Of a stretch of 64,000 nt of DNA, positions 11,870-22,882 are shown piece by piece. Under the pieces are notes generated by a model that searched no databases, was not told the origin of the DNA, and was given only the letters and a program-made list of their open reading frames with translations. The position numbers and the translations under genes are program-made. Source of the stretch: Entonaema liquescens (lineage: Eukaryota; Ascomycota; Sordariomycetes; Xylariales; Xylariaceae). Each line of letters opens with the position of its first letter. Position 1 is the first letter of the stretch. The stretch spans positions 806,001 through 870,000 of the forward strand of contig CADCSX010000001.1 of assembly GCA_902805475.1 (NCBI GenBank), written 5' to 3'.

Positions 11870-14349
11870 GATAGTAAATACACATTTTTGTGTGAAGAAG
11901 GATAAGAAGTAAACCAACTGTCAACTTAGCAATAATTGCTCGGGGATGAAGTTGAGGTGAAGTTTCATAAGCAAAAAGAGGTAACGGGGGTTTTGAAGCT
12001 GGAGCTTAGCTTTTCTAAGTTCTTTAGCACATCCTTAGCACATCCCTCGGTGGTGATGTCAATGGCAGTAAGCACGGAGGTGGGTACTTAAAATGTACCT
12101 TTGTGGATACTTATGCAAGACTGGTGGTTGCCGGTGGAATTTAAAGACGTAACTTCCGGGGACGTTTGGGGTTATCCATAAGGTCCTAAGGTCCATAAAC
12201 ATTTCTATTTATTAATCTAGGTATATATTAAAATATAGACTAACTAAGTCATATCAAAAGATGGCCTTTGTTCTCACGGATCTAACGGCCTCGGATGAGC
12301 GTTGGACAAAGTACACAGCAGGACACAACGTGTACCCTGTCAGCTCTAAGCCTTGGTAACTTCCAATTTTGGCCGGGAACATTAAGTGGGTAAGGTAACT
12401 TTAAATGGCTTGCATTATGCTGAAGCCACCGGTGTATAATATTGGCACTACCCGACTTTTGATACGAATGCATGTGGTCAAACATTACTTTATTTCCTAT
12501 GTACAACCCACGTGATATATAACTGTATTACCTTCGGGATTCTTGTAATTATAAGGACGGGGGTTTGAAGTGAGCTTACCTCAGAATCGCGATAACAGTT
12601 CTCTGCGACGTAATCAAATAGAGCAAACATTTCATTGGCTTGGATGTCATCGTAACGAAACACTGCTACCTTTAAAGTTAGCTTGGGTTATTCTAGGAGT
12701 TATATAGATTGTTCGCGTCCTTCAACAATTGGTGATAGCTATCTCACCAATAAGCAATACTGCGAGGGGATCGGACTTACAAACTTAATTTATACAGCAA
12801 TATTGTTTTGTTTGAGGAAATTAGTACGACGAGATTTGACGGTACAGAGGACCATGTACTACGTATGAACTACCAAGCTGCTATTGGATAGTTTGATGTA
12901 TATTGAGGCTATGTTTTGTAGCTTAATACTATTTATTGACCTGCTCGTTGAAAAAAAAAAAAACCGCTTTTGTTATCACGAGTTTCGTTCATTTTCGGTT
13001 CGAAGTTCCCTGCGTAATTCTATGGGGGCCTTCCCGTTTATAAGTTATTCGGTACATGTATGAGGTTATAAATATGTCTTCTAAAAGCCGTTAGCGGCAT
13101 ATGTCTTAAAAGTTCTCAACCGAACGAATATTCGCATTTCAGACATTGGTTATGACATGTTACTCACTAGGTACCTCTATTTCATCTACATGTACGGATC
13201 CGTACATAAAAGTAAAGTAACTGGTAATATACCAGTTTAATCAACCCAATTGGAAACTTACAGGTAATACAGGTAATTCTAGTATACGTGTAGCTCTACC
13301 TAACACACTCTTTTGAAAGTTGAGATGTAAATGTAATTCTCCACGCTTGATACTGATGGATTGATATGTGATTTTTTCTAATAACATTTGTAAATATTGC
13401 CATAATCTTAATATAGAAAGCCAAACACGCTCAAAGGTGTATAGATTGTGTTCCCAAAGAGATCAATTATATAGTCTTTAATCTTTGAAGACTCTATGGG
13501 TGTAGGTAAGTAGATAGGTAATATGTATGTAATGTAGGTAGAGAGTACCTATCGCCAGCCACAAGATTTCGACCCGGAAGGAGTTTAGTCGCACTTTACA
13601 TTCGTAATCAATTTTCCAACAAGTTTCTAGGGAGGTACCAGTTCAACACTGCTTAGGTAGGTATCTGCAGGTAGCAGCCTAAACGTATCCAATCATAGAC
13701 CATAACTTGAGTCACAAAGGATCCAATCAGAAGGACTATTCACTTTAGCTGACCCACCATGTACCCCGGTAGACCTCCAGCCACTTGGATTTTAAGCAAG
13801 GAAACGAATGATTTTTTTAGTCGCCCTCTTCAGCAATCTTTCGCTTGCGGTCAGTGGACAGACCCAATCTCGAATCACTTTTCCCTACGCTGTTCCCCCC
13901 CAAAAGATCCCCCTCCACTTCTAATTTCAGTCTTTCATTCAACTCATTTGCCCTCTTTCCGACCTTGCAAACATCCACCAACCTTACTCGATATATAGTT
14001 GCTACGTCTTGTAACTTCAATACCACTTACGCGCGCAATACTACGATTGCGCATCGTCTGCGCGGATTGAATTGCGGGTTTTAAACAAGTAAAAAGCTGG
14101 TGCGAGCGCTGGCTTTTCTAACGCGGTCTGCGCCCAAAACAACGCGCTCCTATTCCCTTGTTTACACCAACCCCGATACCTCTCCCGCCTTTCGTCATTA
14201 TCTTAAGACAAGGGACCTGACTCTGACGCGTTGTCGCACCTGCAAGGCCCTTATCATTGCTTAATGTCATAATTATCACTTGATTACCTTACCTTCCCCC
14301 ATCGTCTTAATCTCCTGCTCTTTCAAGGTGCTCCGTCATCGCTGTCGCG
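11870..14349. other. Long intergenic spacer, divergent promoter region
   Basis: Nearly 2.5 kb between the divergently transcribed magnesium transporter and cohesin genes. Only short chance reading frames were found. The right 350 bp is rich in CGCG-type motifs. Confidence 0.5.
14226..14231 (+). promoter_or_regulatory. ACGCGT element upstream of the cohesin gene
   Basis: A perfect ACGCGT hexamer lies 119 bp upstream of the rad21 start codon, with near matches (ACGCGC, ACGCGG) at about 14030, 14119 and 14141. In yeasts this is the MCB site bound by the MBF G1/S activator, which drives the cohesin gene MCD1. Functional assignment here is inference. Confidence 0.4.
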
Positions 14350-16333
14350 ATGTTCTACTCCGAGACCTTGCTTCAGAAGACAGGGCCCTTAGCCCGAGTC
14401 TGGCTGTCGGCAAATTTGGAGCGCAAGCTCTCCAAAACCCACATCTTGCAATCCAACTTGCCTGACAGTGTCGATGCCATCATCACTCCGAACCAAGCGC
14501 CGATGGCGCTACGCTTGAGCGGTCAGCTCTTGCTAGGTGTCGTCAGAATCTATAGTCGAAAGGCCCGCTATCTCCTAGATGATTGCAACGAAGCTCTACT
14601 TAAAATTAAAATGGTTAGTCGTCTCTATACAATTTGCCCCCCTACTTTACTAACTCGGATGATAGGCTTTTCGTTCCACTGGAAACAATGATATACCAGA
14701 GAATTTAAACATGCCAAACCGGGAGGCATTGATGCTTCCTGATCGTATTACTCCTGCCGACAATTTAAACATTCTGCCGCCGCCAGATGCCAACTGGCTA
14801 CTCGGCCAAATGGAGGACGTGAACGCTCCCCAAAGTAGTGCGGGTACTCGAGGCCGTGGCCGACCGAGCAACCGTGATATCAATCTGCAAGAGGATTTTA
14901 ACAATAGTCAGTTCCTACACGATGATCGCATGGATGAGGACGAAGTGGCACTTGCCCCCATGGACGACTTGGAACTAGACCTCGACTTTGGAATGGATAT
15001 TGACGAGCGACCTCGAGGTGATAAGAGTATCGAAATGGGCCGAGATGCACCCGCCCCCAGACCAGTTGAGGACGATATTTTCAGCGAGCTAGATGTTGCC
15101 CCACCAGCAAAGGGGGCAGACCGTGAGCCATCGCTAGCTCTCGACTTTGGAGATGACAATGTTAGAATCGCAGATGGGGATGGTGATATTCCGATGGATG
15201 ATTTCCAGTTTAATATTGGTGACCAGTCGGTAGCACCCGAGATGGGTGGCGCCCTTGGTCTCGACCGAGCCCGCATTTCGGAGTCACCTCTTTCCGATAT
15301 CGACGAGAACGTAGCACGAGACGTAGAGGAGTGGACGCGTCTAAACAACACTAGCATCTATGAACCAGGCCAAGAACCCGAGGAGCCCGAACCTCTTCCT
15401 CAGAAGAGGTCCAAGAAGCGCAAGATCTTTGGGCTGGACCCATCTACCCAGCTAACCAGCGCGCACATTAAAGAACAGCAACAGAGCCACGAAAATATCC
15501 TTAAGATGCCCACCTTTATCTCACGAGATCCTTACTTCCTGGCCCTGATCGAGCTAAAGAATAGCGGTAGCTTTGTATCTAGTATCATGGGCGACGGCCG
15601 CAGCAAAGCTTGGGCGCCGGAGCTAAGAGGATTACTATCGCTTGATTCTATTAGGCCTATCAATGACCTCAAGCGAAAGAGAGATAGCGGTGTCGCTGAT
15701 GTTGGCGAAGAAGAGGAGCAAGGAGCATCCAAATCGCCTCGCTTGGAACTAGGTGACGAAGACGACGGATTGGTCGTGGCTGATACAGGCCTGGGCGAGC
15801 GCAGTGTTGCCCCTGATGGCACTATCCTTGAGATTCCTGCAGATAACACAGTCGTACAACAAGACGAGGACGATGATCACCAGCCCCGCGAAGGAAGCCC
15901 AATGCCAGCATTTGACGAAACCACGGCTCCTATAGTACATCCTGCTGACAGTGGCCCAGTCTCTATGGGTACAAAACATGCTGTACACGTGCTTCGAGAC
16001 CTGTTCGGCGAAGAGGCAGCAACCAGTGAAGAGAAGCGAAAGAAGTCAGTAGTGTTCCAAGAGCTTCTACCCGAAGGAAGAACATCGAAGGCGGACGCCA
16101 CGAAGATGTTCTTCGAATGTTTAGTGTTAGCGACCAAGGATGCCATCAAAGTCGAGCAGAAAGAAGGTGCTCTTGGTGGTCCCATCCGAGTTAGAGGAAA
16201 GCGTGGTCTATGGGGAGCGTGGGCCGAGACAGAAGCCGGCGGAGAAATTGCCAACCAAGAACAAGCACCGCAACCCGATCAACCCGAGCCTGCTATCGCG
16301 ACGCCCTCCAGAGCTGTGGCGGCGGCAGCATAA
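14350..16333 (+). CDS. rad21: Cohesin kleisin subunit Rad21/Scc1
   Basis: Two exons (14350-14613, 14666-16333; 52 nt intron with donor GTTAGT and branch CTAAC) encode 643 aa. The N-terminus MFYSETLLQKTGPLARVWLS is the Rad21/Rec8 N-terminal domain that binds the Smc3 neck. The middle is acidic and disordered. The last ~80 residues (FQELLPEGRTSKADATKMFF onward) match the winged-helix domain that binds the Smc1 head. A separase-type site SIEMGR (residues 209-214) fits the yeast consensus S/D-x-E-x-G-R. The protein closes the cohesin ring and is cut at anaphase. Mitotic Rad21 fits better than meiotic Rec8 because of the canonical N-terminus and cleavage motif. An ACGCGT site upstream suggests G1/S expression. 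Confidence 0.96.
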
Positions 16334-18012
16334 TTGCTTATTGCTTATTTAACGGGTAATTCGGCGGGTCGTGGTTATAAAGGTGAAGTAAAGGTTCATG
16401 TATATACTTCGCTGCACTTGTTGGGATATTCCCGGGCGGTTTCAACAAACATAGTCTAACGGTGTCACGGCGCATGGGAGATATGGGGCTAGGGAGATAC
16501 CACCAGCCGCGGGCGTATTGGTCGTCAAAATCATGATGGGAGTTTCGTTCGGTTCGGGCTGGGTTGGTTGCATTCTGATTATGATTTAGCCTTAGATAGT
16601 ACCTAGGCGACAGAGTCTGATATTATTGAATTAATGCATCGCAAGAGCGTTGTTTTCAATCAAACATGGATTTAAACGGGTGTATCATTATATATTAGGC
16701 GGATGTGAGAATGTAGCTACTAGTTTTAAGTGTTATATAGTTAGGTGCCTAGGTATGTACGTGGATATTGATATAATAGACATCTTGAATAGGATTTGGT
16801 AAATTGAGATGTACCTAGGTAGGTTTCGTAGTGTACATGTCTTGGTTACCTTTGGTGCCCCTGGCAACAACCTGTTGGTTTCAATAAAGGATAGATAAAG
16901 TTTGTTAGCCTCAAAGGGAAAGCAAAGTATCTGTGGCGCATATCCCGGTCGTTACTGTACGTGTTACACAAACGTGTAGGTATCAACGTAATATATTAGC
17001 GCGCTCCGTAATACGTAAGGTGGTAAATATAGCGTGATCACGGACCGGTAGGGCCACCAAACAAAAGTTAGTATCGAAGATCAGTGACCCACGTGTCAGC
17101 CTCAACTCCAACTTCATAACTACATCTTTCCCCTTGAATTTTTTGTACGAGTATAGAAACCATGTGCTGGAGCTCCAAAACAGCCACCTCCTTAGCTTTC
17201 TACTATAATATCAAGGGACTGTATAGTGTGTATTTATTTACGCCTATACACTACTCTCATTCTAACGAATTGTCACCACTACTGCGGAATCTTGACTCGC
17301 CCGGATGATTCGAGCATGTAATTAATCCCATCGAAAACAACACGGACGATAATAGCATAACCCAACGGGAACAAATCGGTAGCTGCTTAGACGAAAGTAG
17401 AGTTATATATAGAAGCTAGAACACTCCTCTGCTTTGTTTACTTCCTCTACGATCCTCGGAGTCCTCGACCCCTGACCAATTGTACGAATATCTTCATAAT
17501 TAGTCGAGATCTAAATCAACGACTTCAACGTTTAAACCGGGAAACACTACGAATTTAATCTAGAACCCCTCATACTCCGCTTGGACTCGATACTTTGTCA
17601 GAGCAACCATAAACAATAAACAAGGGAATAAACAAAATTAAGTTCGCGAACTTGCTTTCAGTGGCTTTGCTAGGACAGGTGGTTTCAAGACTTCATTGTT
17701 TGGGCTTTTGGAATCAAATCAATAATGGTTAAATCATTAGTTGACCTATGCACTACCGTGTGCATTAAAAATGTTCGAGGTAGGTTGTACCTTATTCACT
17801 ATCCCATCACTGTCCCACTGCGAACTGCAAACTGCAAACTGCACACTGCACACCTCACTATCATTCCATCATCCCACCTCATCTTTTTCCCACTGAGTCA
17901 AAGCTTTCATTGCACCAATCTTTTCAACCCCAAACACTACATCTTCTTCTCAATCTCTATATCACGCAACACTTATTACTGCTCGCGACGAAGCTTGCAA
18001 TTGAATCTGACA
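16334..18012. other. Intergenic spacer
   Basis: About 1.7 kb without a coding signal. It contains one TACCTAGGTA palindrome (16812-16821) and the pyrimidine-rich leader of the elongin A gene (about 17800-18000, with repeated CAAACTGC/CACACTGC units). Confidence 0.5.
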
Positions 18013-19335
18013 ATGAGTCCCTCGTTAGACATCTTTGACGTAGGCTCTGTGCCCTATAAGATCGCTCAACCGATTCTTATGAAGATCGACAATGCCGCAC
18101 AACTACGAGAGGTGGAAGAGAAATCTCCCCACCTCCAAGGCGACACTGCCGAGTGTTGGCAGCGCCTCATCAATCGCCATTTTCCCAACCAAGTAAAGAA
18201 GCACAACTTCGAACCCCGCAACCCTACCCTGTGGTATAAAGTCTACGACAAATACAAGAAGATCGAGGTCGAGGAAAAGCGCATCGCATTGGAGAAACTG
18301 ACTTCTAGCCTGAAGACCATTAAGAAGGAGAAACAGGCGAAAGCCAGCAAGGTTATCAACTATGATGCGAAGCTCCTCGGCCCCGCCCCCGGTACTCGCA
18401 GCAGAGGTATGGGTGGACGAGAGGTGGCTAGTGCGGGCGGTCTTCGATGGGGAGGTGGATCGCGAACCAAGACGACATCGGCTCAGAGTATTATGCAGAA
18501 GGCTAGACGAGAAGCCGCCGAGATCAGCCGCCGAAACAGGCTCATGACTCCTACTGGTCGACTCCCCGTCCAACAGGGACAGATTGTTAATGCCCCGCTT
18601 GGTATGCGAGAGGAACATCGGCTCAAATCGCTTCCTACTATGCCTACTGCGAGAAGAATCCAAGCGCCCCAGTCGCGCACCGGAGAGCGCTGGGAGCGAG
18701 AGCAGAAGGAACGCGAGGCCCGGCTACTTAAATTGAAGAACGGAACTACCACGAAGAAAGCTACGATTCTCTCGGACGACGAATTTGACGAAGACGACCA
18801 GCTCAACGATGATGACGATGATGAGGCTCAGGAAGCGGGTGGTTTGGATGTAGATGAGTTAGAAGACCTCTTTGACGATGATACACCTTCTACATCCAGT
18901 GCGCCTAAGGCCACCAAGACTTCCACGGTGCCTTCTCAGAGCAAACCTTCTTCCTCGCACCTATCAGCCCCGAGTTCCAACACTACCCGCACATCTGGCC
19001 TATCCGGTCTGGCGAAGATGAAGATGGGCCACTCCTGGAAGAACAACCCCGTGAGGATTGTTCCCGTCGAGACGCCCGCACAAAAGTCGGCTTCCAAGTC
19101 AACAGCATCTTCCCCACCGCCGCCCAAATCTACTGCAGCTTCACCTCCGCTACGACCCTCGGTGCCGTCGAAAGCGCCTGCTTCGCATTCTCCCGCAGCT
19201 GGTTCTACCTCCGCGGGCACCGGCAGCTCAAGCGCTGACCCTAAACCCAAGCCCAAGCCAATGCTCGGACAGAAGCGAAAGGAGCCCCCTAGCATCTTCA
19301 TGAAGCCGAAGCCCAAGGCCCGACGAATGTCCTAA
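18013..19335 (+). CDS. Elongin-A-like transcription elongation factor subunit
   Basis: 440 aa in one exon, starting MSPSLDIFDVGSVPYKIAQP. The frame is open 96 codons further upstream, but that part is pyrimidine-rich leader with no family similarity, so the ATG at 18013 was chosen. The first ~110 residues match the elongin A domain: a BC-box-like helix (ILMKIDNAAQLREVEEKSP) followed by an F-box-like helical block ending near WYKVYDKYKKIEVEEKR. The BC box binds elongin C, giving both Pol II elongation factor and Cul3/Cul5-type ligase partner roles in other eukaryotes. The rest is low complexity: a basic coiled part, an acidic patch around DDDDDEAQEAGGLDVDELED, and a long Ser/Pro/Lys tail ending KPKPKARRMS that likely carries nuclear localisation signals. 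It sits in the nucleus by family knowledge. Confidence 0.9.
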   Translation: MSPSLDIFDVGSVPYKIAQPILMKIDNAAQLREVEEKSPHLQGDTAECWQRLINRHFPNQVKKHNFEPRNPTLWYKVYDKYKKIEVEEKRIALEKLTSSLKTIKKEKQAKASKVINYDAKLLGPAPGTRSRGMGGREVASAGGLRWGGGSRTKTTSAQSIMQKARREAAEISRRNRLMTPTGRLPVQQGQIVNAPLGMREEHRLKSLPTMPTARRIQAPQSRTGERWEREQKEREARLLKLKNGTTTKKATILSDDEFDEDDQLNDDDDDEAQEAGGLDVDELEDLFDDDTPSTSSAPKATKTSTVPSQSKPSSSHLSAPSSNTTRTSGLSGLAKMKMGHSWKNNPVRIVPVETPAQKSASKSTASSPPPPKSTAASPPLRPSVPSKAPASHSPAAGSTSAGTGSSSADPKPKPKPMLGQKRKEPPSIFMKPKPKARRMS

Positions 19336-20496
19336 GGGACGGTGTATGCCTTGTACGGATTTACAGAAATTCTCGATCAAGGATAGGATGAATACAGTGT
19401 CTACTATTGATACGGAAACTACTCGGCAGCGGTCTGAGCACACTTGTTCTACGACATTTTTCTCTTTTCAACAACTTCCCAGGACTGTTTTAATCTCGAG
19501 GGATACTCTGCTAGCGGATGAACACAACGAAAACACCGGGGTTTTCCACTTTTCTGTACAATGATTTCTTTGTTTTTCTGGCCTCGTGAGGATCCGAGGA
19601 TTTATGCATGGCGCTCTTGAGAATTATGGCATTTGCAAGGAGAAGGATAGTGTTGCGTTGCGTTGCGTTGAGTTTCGTTATGGATTTACGCTCCGAGAAA
19701 GCAGGACGCAGAGTTGGCTGCCGGATATTGGCATTAATACCCATCATCTCTCCCCGGTGCTGCGGCATCCGGGCAGATAGATACGTCATAGGAGCAGGTG
19801 GCTCGATGTATGTATATACTGCGGGAGGGAATGTGGTGGATGTGGTGGATGTGGTATAGTGTATGTGTATTTGCATTTTGGTCCATGAGATGCGGACTTT
19901 ACAGACAGGGACTCGTTTATAGCGGAATGCATTGAGCTATAATAATAACACAGGCTTTATTTTCAGTCTCCTTGACATAAATCATACGTACCTCAAGCAC
20001 CTTTCATTTTCCATAACTCGTTTTATATTATTGTCACGGGCTTACGAATGCGCAAATTAGTAAGGGTGTATAAGAGCTCACACTAAGACAATACGGTAAA
20101 TAGGTGGCTCGTTTAGTTAATCTCGACTTGGGAACGCTACATCTAAGCGTCTCGATCCGGTTGTACTTGTAGTAGTGTCTATTAGCGGCGATTCCGCGTC
20201 TGCCAAGTCTACCTCCTAAGATAACAAGAGTCCTCTCTCTCCTCTGGTTGTAAACGCCTGTGCCGTGTCGACCTCGAGGAAGTAATTTTTGCGACAATCC
20301 TTTCCTTTTCTTTTCCTCATTGGGTAGGTTGACTAGCTAGCGATTTCGTTATTTTCCCTTGACACATCGCCCCGTTCGGTGGGTATCTCGTTCACCATCT
20401 CAGAAAGCCGAAGGATTGGGTTGGGGTGGCGGCGCAAGTCGCGGAAGAGTGGTGTGTGTTCTAGAGTTTGGGTTTGAAGGCGCGGGGGCGAGGGGT
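19336..20496. other. Intergenic spacer between elongin A and NEDD8
   Basis: Convergent 3' ends, about 1.2 kb. It has short minisatellite-like stretches (GTTGC units near 19650, TGTGGTGGA units near 19832-19855). No gene seen. Confidence 0.5.
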
Positions 20497-21100
20497 CTAG
20501 TATCGGCCGCCGCGCAGCGTGAGGACCAAGTGCAGGGTTGCGTCGGGGACGATGGCGGCTTCGGTCATGGTTAATTGGTCGTGCCTATTTTGTTTTTAAG
20601 AACATTAGATGTTAGCCGGGACTGTCCGTGAGGAGGGGGAGAGTAAAGTAGTGTAGGGTAGGTAGGAGGGGAAGGCGGGAGAGGTATGACAAGAGAAAAT
20701 GAATGGGAAGACGAACAGTTGCTTGCCGCCGTAGATGAGTCGCTGCTGGTCGGGCGTGATGCCCTCCTTCTCCTCGACCTTCTTCTTCACATCCTCGATC
20801 TAGGAGCATACATGGTTAGCGTCTCGATATCTGGATATAGAGTGTTGGTCTTGTCTGCCTGTTCTTCGGGGATAGGAGTGAGACGGCGCAATGCTCGTCG
20901 GCGCTCCGCCAGACGAAGACGAAGAGACGGGATAGGTGTGTGTACCTTAGAAGTAGGCTCGACATCGAGCGAGATCAGTTTGCCCGTAAGGGTTCTCACT
21001 CTGCGCATTTGTTAGCTCCGTCCGTCCGATCTCACAAGGCAGCGCAGCCTAGGTAGGCAGCTGTAGCGGGGAGGAATGGTAGAACATACTTGATCATCAT
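20497..21100 (-). CDS. Ubiquitin-like modifier NEDD8/Rub1
   Basis: Four exons on the minus strand: 21100-21090, 21000-20946, 20799-20717 and 20584-20497; 78 aa. The first exon encodes only MMIK. The start KVRTLTGKLISLDVEPTSKV, the core KVEEKEGITPDQQRLIYGGK and the end LHLVLTLRGGRY are the NEDD8/Rub1 hallmarks. The residue before LRGG is Thr rather than the Arg of ubiquitin, which favours NEDD8. Processing must remove Arg-Tyr to expose the GlyGly that is conjugated to cullins. The third-to-fourth exon junction reads KQLHDQLTMTEAAIVPDATL, which differs from the usual DDKTA-type loop; the splice is phase-correct on both sides, so this may be real divergence. Short exons with long leaders are normal for this gene in fungi. 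Confidence 0.92.
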
Positions 21101-21649
21101 CTTGGCGGTAGTTTAAGAAAGTAGAACAACCTGGGAATCTATACGGGATGGGATGTTGTTTCGAAGGTGTCTGGTTCTGTGGGCGCGTGTTGTATGACGG
21201 AAGGAAAGGGGAATAAGATGTCGGCGATTGCGTCGAAGTATGGTTGGTTAAATGATAAGTGATTTATTAATGATAAGTGACAAGGAAAGAGGTAATAGGT
21301 ACAATACGGATAGCAGAATAGCGTAAGAATTAGTGCTGATTTTATAGGTACTGATATACAAAATAGTTCATTAATTCACTTTCTTATCTGCACAATTTAA
21401 CCAAACAACCTTAAAAAAAATATAAAAAAAACAAACAAAAAAATTAAAATTATCAGTAGGGCTACTTCTATATTAATATAATTCTCATAAAATCATGTGT
21501 CCATTATACCTTGCATGAAATCCTTTGTAAAAACAATCCCTCTGTTAGGTATTCATTTTGGTGGCAATCTAGGATACACTACAAGTGTAGGCGGGTTATG
21601 GCGGGGTACCCAGTATAAGCCCCACCTAAGGCAGCTCTCGCAGCACCGG

Positions 21650-21720
21650 CCTTATAAGTTACCTTATAGGTTTTATAAGTTAGCTACCTGTTATAAGTTT
21701 TATAGGTTATAGGTTTTACA
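21650..21720. repeat. Degenerate TTATAAGTT/TTATAGGTT repeat
   Basis: Seven or so imperfect 9-mers (TTATAAGTT, TTATAGGTT and variants) in 70 bp, upstream of the secreted protein gene. Origin unknown. Confidence 0.7.
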
Positions 21721-21979
21721 AAAGTCCCATTCGTTGATCAATCGGGTATAGCGTTTTCCGCCGCTTTTGCTCAGGCTCTTCTCAGTCCTATACCAGGAGA
21801 CGACCTATTTATGTGTCGTATATGTCAATAATGCATGTGAAGAAAACGGAATGCCAGAACTGAGGAAAAACGGCAAGGCTAGGCACCTAGTAACGGTGAG
21901 CTGATGAGAGGACAACAACCGGCCGCCTATGGTAAACATGTCATATGTCTGGAACTGGCCTCTTCACATTAGGAACCCA

Positions 21980-21987
21980 GTATATAA
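21980..21987 (+). promoter_or_regulatory. TATA-like box
   Basis: GTATATAATG lies about 65 bp upstream of the start codon of the secreted protein gene, a plausible core promoter position. Confidence 0.4.
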
Positions 21988-22048
21988 TGAGGAGAAGCGT
22001 TCTAAAGCTACTATCTGCTAAGGTAGCAGATTACCTTAAGCACTCAAC

Positions 22049-22882
22049 ATGACGCTCGTTTATTTATTTCTTTTGTTGTTGCCTTTCTCTACCGCTCACT
22101 CATGGGTTGAACGACTGAGGCGCCTTCATCCGAATGGAACCATGGTAGGAGATGTGGGATTCATTCGCAATGCTATTTCACGACTTGATCCCGCTTTTAA
22201 TGACTTACAGCAACAATACTTACTCCCACCTCCCGGTCGGGATGCAGACCTGGGGATTCTCCCTTCCGACCCTATCTGTCGAGACACCCAACAGACGGTC
22301 GACCACTTTGATCCATTATTTCCTCCACTGCAAGCGGAGCCGGGAGACTTCATAGCTTTGCAGTATCAGGAGAACGGGCACGTCACACTCCCTGGTAACA
22401 CGCCACAAAAGCCTACGAACTCTACTGTGTTTATTTACGGCACGTCTTCACCTTCTCCACAAGACCGCATTCTCTCTATTCATCATGTCTGGAACATGGA
22501 AGGGACCGGTGGAGACCGGAGGGGTATGCTGCTGGCTGCCCGGCCGTTTGACGATGGTAGATGCTACCAGATCAATGGTGGGCCCATCTCTTTGTCACGT
22601 CAAAAGGCTTACCCTAAGGTTCCAATGAGTCCTCAAGGTGCTGACCTGTGGTGCCAGAACGACTTACAGCTCCCTAAAGATATACAGGGCAACTATACAC
22701 TATACTGGGTCTGGGAATGGCCCTCTATCCCTACTGACACGGCCCCTCAGGGGCGTATGGAGGTTTATACAAGCTGTATGGACGTTCAGATTCTGTCAGG
22801 GAATAAAAGCGAAGGCCTATCATTCGAAATAGACCAGGACTTGAATTTTGCTGGAATCAGGGAGCAGATGCTTGTGGCGTAG
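22049..22882 (+). CDS. Secreted protein with predicted N-terminal histidine (LPMO-like, DUF7492-like)
   Basis: 277 aa, no intron. The first 16 residues form a clear signal peptide (hydrophobic run LVYLFLLLLPF, cleavage after STA), so the mature chain should begin HSWVERL at His17. A mature N-terminal histidine is the first ligand of the copper-binding histidine brace of lytic polysaccharide monooxygenases. A second histidine candidate is in YQENGHVTLPGN, and a C-terminal strand YTLYWVWEWP resembles the LPMO aromatic strand. Fungal proteins starting HSW have been grouped as a domain of unknown function with possible LPMO relation. Enzyme activity is inference; a copper-binding non-enzyme is also possible. 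There are four or more Asn-glycosylation sequons. It lies between the housekeeping block and the recombinase gene. Confidence 0.75.
   Translation: MTLVYLFLLLLPFSTAHSWVERLRRLHPNGTMVGDVGFIRNAISRLDPAFNDLQQQYLLPPPGRDADLGILPSDPICRDTQQTVDHFDPLFPPLQAEPGDFIALQYQENGHVTLPGNTPQKPTNSTVFIYGTSSPSPQDRILSIHHVWNMEGTGGDRRGMLLAARPFDDGRCYQINGGPISLSRQKAYPKVPMSPQGADLWCQNDLQLPKDIQGNYTLYWVWEWPSIPTDTAPQGRMEVYTSCMDVQILSGNKSEGLSFEIDQDLNFAGIREQMLVA

Larger units (their letters stand above)
21101..22048. other. Intergenic spacer
   Basis: About 0.95 kb at the edge between conserved and accessory DNA. It is A/T-rich at 21360-21490 and carries the degenerate repeat listed next. The right end is the promoter of the secreted protein gene. 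Confidence 0.5.

Noticed and set aside
17725..18012. N-terminal extension of the elongin A frame by 96 codons
   Set aside because: The extension is pyrimidine-rich and repetitive, unlike the protein; the family domain begins at the ATG 18013.
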